From: Acidobacteriota bacterium
GTDB taxonomy: Bacteria; Acidobacteriota; Vicinamibacteria; Vicinamibacterales; 2-12-FULL-66-21
Direction: 5' to 3'
NCBI GenBank assembly: GCA_013362195.1
Contig: JABFWM010000350.1
Coordinates: 1 to 6,022, forward strand
Length of the DNA: 6,022 bases
The first letter of the stretch is position 1, and each line of letters opens with the position of its first letter. The notes beneath the pieces are model-generated. The model was not told the origin of the DNA, did no database searches, and saw nothing but the letters and a program-made list of their open reading frames with translations. This document shows, piece by piece, positions 1 to 5,240 of the stretch. Position numbers and translations under genes: made by a program.

Positions 1-166
1 CACAGTCGCGCGCCGCAGACTTCGCATCGTCCCATTTCTCCGGTGCGACGACGACCGCTGTGGACGCGCGCCAGAGTGCGCGGAGCCGATTTCCCCCGGC
101 TGAGATGACGCATGGGAGCGTTCGCCGCGCTGCACTGCACTGCACTGCCGTTCGAAGGAATGAGCA
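1..166. other. 5' flank without a recognisable gene
   Basis: All three forward frames were read here. Two stop near 100-108 and the third stops at about 171-173; none gives a recognisable protein tail. No convincing tRNA, CRISPR or strong terminator was seen. A weak 5-bp inverted repeat (AGCCG at 84-88, CGGCT at 97-101) lacks a T tract. The last part carries a purine-rich ribosome-binding site (AAGGA, 155-159) that belongs to the ATG at 167. Confidence 0.5.
131..145 (+). repeat. Short tandem repeat (TGCAC)x3
   Basis: Three perfect copies of the pentamer TGCAC, followed by a partial TGC, end 21 bases before the ATG at 167. Three units are few for a phase-variable tract, and the downstream gene looks dead, so this may be chance. 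If the upstream reading frame were coding, a 5-bp unit would shift frame when gained or lost, but I see no evidence that it is. Confidence 0.6.
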
Positions 167-451
167 ATGGTGAGTCAAACTGCCCGAGCGTGTCCCCTGG
201 CCGGTGCGCTCGCGGAGCGGCTCCGTGACTCGAGGAGCGAGCTGACGCACCGCTGGCTCGACCGCATCGCCTCTCGCGTCGCGATCGATCCGAACCGAGT
301 GTCCCGAATGGAGAAGGAGGCGCGACAGCTCGTTCCGCGACACGATGGTCTTCCATCGTGCAGCATCCTCGCCCGCCGAAGCCGGGTAGCGACGGACCTG
401 CGCGGCCGGCGCTGCCAGTCTTCCGCGCGGCGCTGCAACAGCGCACGTTGA
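167..451 (+). pseudogene. Remnant of an RsbRD_N-type sensor/kinase gene (N-terminal fragment)
   Basis: The ATG has a good ribosome-binding site (AAGGA, 7 bases upstream). Residues 11-45 ('LAGALAERLR', 'ELTHRWLDRIASRVAI', 'DPNRV') read like the start of an RsbRD_N domain. That domain is an N-terminal helical region of RsbT co-antagonists, also found at the front of many histidine kinases. In such proteins 'NRV' is normally followed by a stretch like 'FPTDxLLDHVP'. Here residues 46-94 are Arg/Ser/Cys-rich with no recognisable fold. In another frame, 333-389 reads 'FRDTMVFHRAASSPAEAG' then stop, which faintly resembles a kinase C-terminal tail. The simplest reading is a gene that lost its middle by deletion, leaving a 94-codon frame. 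A short functional protein cannot be excluded. The domain match is from memory of the family, not a search. Confidence 0.45.
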
Positions 452-486
452 GCGGCGACAGTCCGGTCCTAACCCCGTAAGAGAAC

Positions 487-561
487 ATGCCGACCAAAGC
501 CGAGCAGCGCCGACGCGCTCGCCCCCTGCCTGGCGTGCCAGCCCACGGCCGGCGCCGGTGA
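487..561 (+). CDS. Possible 24-aa leader ORF coupled to the response regulator
   Basis: ATG at 487 opens a 24-codon Arg/Pro-rich frame (begins MPTKAEQRRR) that ends at TGA 559-561. The regulator's GTG start (558-560) overlaps this stop in a GTGA arrangement. A weak purine stretch (AAGAGA, 479-484) precedes the ATG, whereas the regulator start has no visible Shine-Dalgarno sequence; CCGGCGCCGG, a perfect palindrome, lies across 549-558. Translation of this small frame could deliver ribosomes to the regulator by stop-restart coupling. The peptide resembles nothing I know and may have no function of its own. The frame could also be chance, since high-GC DNA has few stops. Confidence 0.3.
   Translation: MPTKAEQRRRARPLPGVPAHGRRR
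530..541. promoter_or_regulatory. 12-bp inverted repeat upstream of the response regulator
   Basis: CTGGC-GT-GCCAG forms a 5+2+5 inverted repeat ending 16 bases before the regulator's GTG. It could be an operator half-site pair, but the symmetry does not extend outward, and repeats this short arise often by chance in GC-rich DNA. OmpR-family regulators generally prefer direct repeats, so autoregulation through this site is not the obvious reading. Confidence 0.15.
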
Positions 562-1265
562 GCGCTCCACCAGCGTCGGGCCCGCCGTCGGCAACGATCC
601 TCGTCATCGACGACGAGCCCCAGATCCGGCGCGTGCTTCGGAACGCGCTGGATGGCATCGCCATGACGGTGCTCGAAGCGGCATCGGCGGCGGCCGCGCT
701 CGACATCGCCGCCGCCGCCATGCCGTCGCTCATCATCCTCGACCTCACGCTACCTGACCGTGATGGCCTCGAGGTGTGCCGGGACCTCCGGGCCTTCACG
801 CAGGCGCCGATCTTCGTGCTCTCGGCCCGCCATACCGACCACGACAAGGTTTCCCTGCTGGATGCGGGTGCCGACGATTTTCTGGTCAAGCCCTTCAGCA
901 CATCCGAGCTCCAGGCGCGGGTACGCGCCCTCCTGCGGCGCACCGCGCCAGCAAGCGGCGGCACCGACCGATTCGTCGTCGGCGACCTGGAGATCCATCT
1001 GGCCAGGCGCGTCGTGCGGCGCCGTGGCGTGAACGTGCATCTCACGCCCACCGAATGGGCACTCTTGCGCGCCTTCGTGGCGCATCCCGGCCGGACACTC
1101 ACCCACCAGCAGCTCTTCCGCGCCGTGTGGGGACAGGCGGAAGGCGACGCCCAGCAATACCTCCGTGTCTACGTCGGCCAACTGCGCCGCAAGATCGAAG
1201 CGGACCCCGTGCGTCCGACGCTCATTCATACCGAGCCCGCGGTCGGCTACCGCTTCGAGCCGTGA
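558..1265 (+). CDS. kdpE: KdpE-like OmpR-family response regulator
   Basis: A 235-aa cytoplasmic DNA-binding response regulator. The receiver spans about residues 12-128: acidic pair D18/D19, phospho-acceptor D62 in 'LIILDLTLPDRDG', switch residue S89, and K111 in 'LVKPFS'. A winged-helix output domain spans about 138-233, with 'LTPTEWALLRAFVAHPGR' and the recognition-helix region 'QQYLRVYVGQLRRKIEADP' ending in 'VGYRFEP'. The phrase 'YLRVYVGQLRRKIE.DP..P..I.TEP.VGYRF' is typical of KdpE, which activates potassium-uptake genes when phosphorylated by KdpD. The GTG at 558 was chosen because the receiver begins soon after it; no Shine-Dalgarno sequence is visible, and the start overlaps the stop of a possible leader ORF. 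The kinase gene overlaps its 3' end by four bases, so the two form a cognate pair. All phosphorylation residues are intact. The exact target genes are inferred. Confidence 0.92.
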   Translation: MSAPPASGPPSATILVIDDEPQIRRVLRNALDGIAMTVLEAASAAAALDIAAAAMPSLIILDLTLPDRDGLEVCRDLRAFTQAPIFVLSARHTDHDKVSLLDAGADDFLVKPFSTSELQARVRALLRRTAPASGGTDRFVVGDLEIHLARRVVRRRGVNVHLTPTEWALLRAFVAHPGRTLTHQQLFRAVWGQAEGDAQQYLRVYVGQLRRKIEADPVRPTLIHTEPAVGYRFEP

Positions 1266-2692
1266 GTGGGTTCTCGCGGCGCCGGCTGCCGTGGCTGGCG
1301 TGGTTCGGTGCTCTGGCGGCGACGACCGGACTCCTTCTCGCCCTGCGCGATCGTCTCGACAAGGCGCACGTCGCCCTGGTCTTCCTCCTCGTCGTCCTGG
1401 GCGGCAGCGCCGCCGGCGGTCGCCTGCTGGGCATGACCCTCGCCGCGTCGGCGTTCGTCGTCTTCGACGTCGCCTTCCTCCCGCCCTACGACCAGCTCCG
1501 GGTGGCCGCCCCGCTCGACTGGATCGTCCTGCTCGTCTTTCTCGTCACCGGGCTGGTGGCCGCCGAGCTGCTCGAGCGCCAACGGCACGAAGCGGAGATC
1601 GCGCGAGCCAGGACCGCGGAGATCGACCGCCTGGCGACTCTCGGCGCCGAGACGCTGAACGCACCCCGCCCGGAGGACGCGTTGCGCGCCATTGCGGATG
1701 TCATCCGCCAGATCATGGGCACCGACCGCTGTGAGATCTCGGTCGACTCGACGGACATGCCTGCGCCGGCCAACGCGACCTCCCCGTCGCGGTTGCCGTC
1801 CCGGACGCGGCACATCCCGCTCGTCGTGCGCGGTGCCGATGTCGGCACGCTGGTCCTGGCGTCCGATCGACCGTTCCTGCTGAGCCGGGACCAGGAACGA
1901 GTGCTTGCGGCCCTGTCGTACTACGCGGCGCTCGGCGTCGAGCGGGTGCGGCTCGCGGCGGTGCAAGGCGAAGCCGAGACGCTGCGCCACGCCGACCGGT
2001 TGAAGGATGCGCTGCTCACCGCCGTGTCGCACGATCTCCGGACGCCGCTCACGACGATCAAGGGACTCGCGAACGAGATCGCACGCGACGGAGATGCCAG
2101 TCGCGCGTACGTGATCGAGGAGGAGGCGGACCGCCTCACAGCGCTCGTGAACGATCTGCTCGAGCTGTCGCAGCTGTCGGCTGGCGAGACGCCGGTGCAC
2201 GTCGCGGTGAACACCGCGGACGACGTGATCGGCGCCGCGCTGCAGCGAGTGGAAGCCGCGTTCCCCGATCGCGCCTTCGAAGCCCGACTGGTCGAGCCGT
2301 GGATCGGGCTCGTCGGCCGGTTCGATTTCGTGCACACGATGCGCATTCTGACCAACCTCCTCGAGAACGCCGCCAAGTATTCCCCGGTGGGAACGCCGAT
2401 CCTGGTGCGCGCCTGGCGCGACGCTGGGAGCCTGCACTTCGCGGTCGAGGACGCCGGCGCCGGCATTGCCGACGCGGATCGCGAGCGGGTGTTCGAGCCA
2501 TTCGTTCGCGGGCGGGTTCGAGCCCAGGGTGTAGGCGGCACAGGCCTCGGCCTGTCGATCGCGCGACGCCTGGCCGAGGTGCAGGGCGGCCGGCTTGAAT
2601 ACGCGCCAAACGCGGGGACGGCCAGTCGATTCGTCGTCACGCTGCCGGCCGCCTCCGTGCCTGCGCTCGAGGGCGCGCCGAAATCCTTGTAG
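1262..2692 (+). CDS. KdpD-like sensor histidine kinase lacking the N-terminal KdpD/Usp domains
   Basis: A 476-aa inner-membrane kinase. Four hydrophobic helices at about residues 10-28, 36-53, 55-73 and 86-104, with 'FLPPYDQLRVA' between the third and fourth, match the DUF4118 membrane region of KdpD. A linker helix and a short GAF-like domain (about 120-232) follow. The HisKA domain has phospho-acceptor H257 in 'AVSHDLRTPL'. The ATPase domain carries N369 ('NLLENAAKYS'), the D/G1 box 'VEDAGAG' (396-401), the F box 'VFEPFV' and the G2 box 'GVGGTGLGL' (423-431), so it should be active. Full KdpD is roughly 900 aa; the front half that carries the KdpD and Usp domains is absent. The frame stays open upstream of 1262, but that part overlaps the regulator and looks like a shadow. 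GTG 1262 overlaps the regulator's TGA (GTGA) and is followed by a natural membrane-protein N-terminus. It probably phosphorylates the adjacent regulator. Confidence 0.9.
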   Translation: MSGFSRRRLPWLAWFGALAATTGLLLALRDRLDKAHVALVFLLVVLGGSAAGGRLLGMTLAASAFVVFDVAFLPPYDQLRVAAPLDWIVLLVFLVTGLVAAELLERQRHEAEIARARTAEIDRLATLGAETLNAPRPEDALRAIADVIRQIMGTDRCEISVDSTDMPAPANATSPSRLPSRTRHIPLVVRGADVGTLVLASDRPFLLSRDQERVLAALSYYAALGVERVRLAAVQGEAETLRHADRLKDALLTAVSHDLRTPLTTIKGLANEIARDGDASRAYVIEEEADRLTALVNDLLELSQLSAGETPVHVAVNTADDVIGAALQRVEAAFPDRAFEARLVEPWIGLVGRFDFVHTMRILTNLLENAAKYSPVGTPILVRAWRDAGSLHFAVEDAGAGIADADRERVFEPFVRGRVRAQGVGGTGLGLSIARRLAEVQGGRLEYAPNAGTASRFVVTLPAASVPALEGAPKSL

Positions 2693-2750
2693 AACCTTTA
2701 TGCGGGAAGTGGCCGTCCTTGTGCGGCCCTTGTGGGGGAGCGCGTAGGCT
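2685..2750 (+). promoter_or_regulatory. Candidate regulator-binding array and promoter before the K+ transporter
   Basis: CCTTGT occurs at 2685-2690, 2717-2722 and 2728-2733, with CCTTTA at 2695-2700. The start-to-start distances are 10, 22 and 11 bases, about one, two and one helical turns; the missing middle position (about 2706) reads GGAAGT. The last two copies extend to CTTGTGCGG and CTTGTGGGG. Eleven bases after the last hexamer is TAGGCT (2745-2750), which keeps the T, A and final T of a -10 box. OmpR/PhoB-family regulators bind direct repeats at about 11-bp intervals, and in PhoB-type promoters the boxes lie about 10 bases before the -10 and replace the -35. A start near 2757 would give a leader of about 17 bases. 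The first repeat lies inside the end of the kinase gene. This is a pattern-based prediction; the repeats could be accidental. Confidence 0.35.
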
Positions 2751-2773
2751 ACGAGCGCACCCACCTCCTGATC

Positions 2774-4717
2774 ATGCCCGCTACCTATCGCCACATCAAG
2801 CGCGCCCTGTTCGGTCGGCCCCTGCCCAGCGAACGACTGGAGCATGAGCGCCTGAACAAGAAGACGGCGCTGGCGGTCCTCTCGTCGGACGCCATCTCCT
2901 CCGTCGCGTACGCCACCGACCAGATCCTCTTCGTGCTCGGCGGCGCGATCGGCATCGCCGCGGTCTCCTACGTCCTTCCGATCTCCGCGATCATCGTCGG
3001 GCTGCTGGTGCTCGTCGGGCTTTCCTACCGGCAGACGGTCTTCGCGTATCCCGGCGGGGGCGGATCGTACACCGTGGCCAAGGAGAACCTTGGCGTGATA
3101 CCGGGGCTCGTGGCGGCGGCCGCGCTGCTGACCGATTACATCCTGACGGTGGCCGTCTCGATCTCGGGCGGCGTCGCGGCCATCACCTCGGCCTATCCCG
3201 CGCTCGTGCCGCACACGGTGCTGCTCTGCTCCCTGTCCATCATACTGCTCGCGACCGTGAATCTGCGTGGAGTGCGCGAGTCCGGGGCGGCGTTCAGCCT
3301 GCCTACGTATGCCTTCATCGTGATGATGCTCGTCCTGCTCGGCGCCGGTGCGTTCCGGTACTGGACGGGTCTTGATCTCGCACCGATCGCCGAGGCGTTC
3401 AAGGTGGACCCGGTGTCCGCTCGATCGAGTGGCGGCTCTTCGGCACTGACGGGGTTCGCACTCTTCTACCTCCTGCTTCGCGGCTTCGCCGAAGGGTGCG
3501 CCGCGATGACGGGCACGGAAGCGATCTCGAACGGCGTCATGGCGTTCAAGGCGCCCGCCCAGCGAAACGCGGCGATTACGCTCGGTTGGATGGTTGCCAT
3601 TCTTGCCCTCTTCTTTCTCGGCGTGTCGTCGCTGGCGCAGCACTATCGGGTGATGCCGACGGCGCACGAGACCGTGCTTTCCATTCTCGGTCATCACATC
3701 CTGGGCAATGGCCCGCTGTACTTCGCGCTCCAGTACACGACCTTCGCCGTGCTGGTGCTCGCAGCGAACACCGCGTTCGCCGATTTCCCGAGGCTTGCCG
3801 GGATCCTCGCGAACGACCGGTTCATGCCTCGCCAGCTGGCGGCGCGGGGTGACCGCCTCGCCTTCTCCAACGGGATTGTGCTGCTCGCCCTGCTCGCCTG
3901 GCTGCTGGTGTGGCTCTTTCGCGGCGATACGAACTCGCTGGTGCCACTGTACGCGATCGGCGTGTTCGTCTGCTTCACCCTCTCGCAGGCGGGCATGGTG
4001 GTGCACTGGCGCGCGGCGCGCTCGGACGGCTGGCGATGGAAGGCAGTGCTGAACGGTGTCGGCGCCGTCGCGACGGGGCTGGTCTCGGTCATCCAGATCG
4101 TGACGAAGTTCGCGTCCGGGGGCTGGATCATCGCTGTGATCATCCCGCTCATCATCGCCGTGCTCTGGGGAATCCATCGCCATTACGTGGCCTTCAGCGA
4201 GGACATTCGCTTTGTCGGGCAGAGCCCCATCACGCCGCTCCACCATACGGTGATCGTGCCGGTCAACGGAATCACCAAGGCGACGGCGGGCGCACTGGTG
4301 TACGCGACAGCCATCTCGGACGAGGTGGTGGCTGTCTACATAGAGGTCGACCAGCGCGACACGGAGCACGTCGTGACGGAGAGGGATGCGTGGGACATCG
4401 GGGTGCCGCTGGTCGTCGTGCCATCGCCCTACCGCTCGATCCTCAAGCCGCTGGTGGAGTACGTCGAGAACCTGCGCATGGTCACGCCAGGCGAGCTCGT
4501 GACGGTCGTCGTGCCGGAGATCGTGCCGCGGCGCTGGTGGGAGCACCTGCTCCACAACAAGACCGCGCTCTACATCCGGACCGCCTTCCTGTTCAAGGCG
4601 AACGTCGTCGTGACCGCGATCCCCTACCTGGTCGGCCATTCGTATCGGCTTCGCGACCTCATCGATCACGATGAGGATCTGGACGTGGTGACGGCGGGAC
4701 AGACCGATGCGGCATGA
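2774..4717 (+). CDS. kimA: KimA-type (KUP/APC superfamily) potassium transporter
   Basis: A 647-aa inner-membrane transporter that closely resembles Bacillus subtilis KimA (YdaO), a high-affinity K+/H+ symporter. Shared wording includes 'LSSDAISSVAY', 'LSYRQTVFAYPGGGGSY', 'KENLGV', 'LLTDYILTVAVS', 'TVNLRGVRES', 'MTGTEAISN' and 'LVPLYAIGVF'. KimA residues linked to K+ binding, as I recall them (D36, Y43, D117, Y118, T121, S125, T230, E233, Y377), align with D39, Y46, D121, Y122, T125, S129, T246, E249 and Y393. About 12 membrane helices fill residues 32-465. A soluble C-terminal domain (about 486-625, with 'HHTVIVPVNGITKAT' and 'VVAVYIEVD') has a Usp-like alternating strand pattern. The start is ATG 2774 because 'MPATYRHIKRALFGRPL' matches the KimA N-terminus; an in-frame GTG at 2732 would fall inside the predicted promoter. 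No Shine-Dalgarno sequence is visible. Annotation as a generic amino-acid permease is the likely alternative label. Confidence 0.88.
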   Translation: MPATYRHIKRALFGRPLPSERLEHERLNKKTALAVLSSDAISSVAYATDQILFVLGGAIGIAAVSYVLPISAIIVGLLVLVGLSYRQTVFAYPGGGGSYTVAKENLGVIPGLVAAAALLTDYILTVAVSISGGVAAITSAYPALVPHTVLLCSLSIILLATVNLRGVRESGAAFSLPTYAFIVMMLVLLGAGAFRYWTGLDLAPIAEAFKVDPVSARSSGGSSALTGFALFYLLLRGFAEGCAAMTGTEAISNGVMAFKAPAQRNAAITLGWMVAILALFFLGVSSLAQHYRVMPTAHETVLSILGHHILGNGPLYFALQYTTFAVLVLAANTAFADFPRLAGILANDRFMPRQLAARGDRLAFSNGIVLLALLAWLLVWLFRGDTNSLVPLYAIGVFVCFTLSQAGMVVHWRAARSDGWRWKAVLNGVGAVATGLVSVIQIVTKFASGGWIIAVIIPLIIAVLWGIHRHYVAFSEDIRFVGQSPITPLHHTVIVPVNGITKATAGALVYATAISDEVVAVYIEVDQRDTEHVVTERDAWDIGVPLVVVPSPYRSILKPLVEYVENLRMVTPGELVTVVVPEIVPRRWWEHLLHNKTALYIRTAFLFKANVVVTAIPYLVGHSYRLRDLIDHDEDLDVVTAGQTDAA

Positions 4718-5240
4718 CGCCCGCTCTCGCCTGTGGATCGTCCTTACGGGATTGGCTGTCGCCTGCGGACACGGCGATGCGTCGGCGCGACAGCGCCTGC
4801 TCGCATCACCGGAAGCCCTCCGTTTGGTGGGCGCGTGGAAGGTCCGTTTCGAGCTGAACTACGCGGTGTCGTCTCGCGTTGACGTAGGAAAGGTCGGACC
4901 GATCACCGGCACGGTCGTTCTGGCCGAGGATCGCTTCGGTCGTGTCGGCTCGACGGAAATTGGCGACGCGACACACGATGGTGTGTACGACGTGGACTTC
5001 AGCCCGTTCGGGTTCTCTTCCCGGTCGGAGGGTGACGTGCCAGCGGCCATCGCGCGGCTCGTGCCGACGACCCTTGGGGACTCGCTGTATATCGTGCTGA
5101 GCCCGGGCACCACTCGACTCGCCGTCGTGATGGCGGGCCGGCTCGCGGGGGATAGCGCGAGCGGGGAATGGCACGCCTCGGCTTTCAGCTCGGGCGGCGG
5201 CGCCGGCAGCTTTACCATGCATCGCCGTGTGCCGCAATGA
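4707..5240 (+). CDS. Small exported, probably lipidated protein of unknown function
   Basis: A 177-aa protein that I do not recognise. The N-terminus has Arg residues (R2, R6, R8), a hydrophobic core (L9-A19) and a lipobox-like 'LAVAC' with C20. It is therefore probably a lipoprotein anchored in the periplasm; cleavage by signal peptidase I after 'DASA' is the alternative. The mature part starts with a helix-like stretch and then 'LVGAWKVRFEL' (40-50), whose G-x-W recalls the first strand of lipocalin-like barrels. Alternating beta-type segments follow, ending in 'SGEWHASAF' and a Gly/Ser-rich turn before 'GSFTMHRR'. No catalytic motif is seen. The ATG overlaps the transporter's 3' end by 11 bases, and its own TGA overlaps the porin's ATG, so it is very likely co-translated with both. 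Placement between an importer and a porin suggests an envelope role, but this is inference. Confidence 0.75.
   Translation: MRHDARSRLWIVLTGLAVACGHGDASARQRLLASPEALRLVGAWKVRFELNYAVSSRVDVGKVGPITGTVVLAEDRFGRVGSTEIGDATHDGVYDVDFSPFGFSSRSEGDVPAAIARLVPTTLGDSLYIVLSPGTTRLAVVMAGRLAGDSASGEWHASAFSSGGGAGSFTMHRRVPQ

Noticed and set aside
84..101. Inverted repeat AGCCG...CGGCT as a terminator
   Set aside because: Only five base pairs with an eight-base loop and no following T run; too weak to call.
776..1261. Upstream extension of the kinase frame to an ATG at 776 (638-aa protein)
   Set aside because: This part overlaps the response regulator in another frame and is Arg/Pro-rich without any domain. The kinase's first membrane helix begins right after GTG 1262, which also forms the GTGA overlap.
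2732..2773. Earlier GTG start for the transporter, adding 14 residues
   Set aside because: The added residues are unlike KimA N-termini, no Shine-Dalgarno sequence precedes it, and it falls inside the predicted promoter. It remains possible if that promoter is not real.
1247..4669. A very long antisense open frame (1140 codons) opposite the kinase and transporter
   Set aside because: Its translation is a His/Arg/Asp/Glu/Gln-rich low-complexity string with no domain. It is the usual antisense shadow of GC-rich coding sequence, whereas the + strand gives two clearly recognisable proteins.
4714..4717. ATG at 4714 overlapping the transporter stop (ATGA) as start of the next gene
   Set aside because: It is in a different frame from the lipoprotein; the signal peptide and lipobox are only in the frame that starts at 4707.
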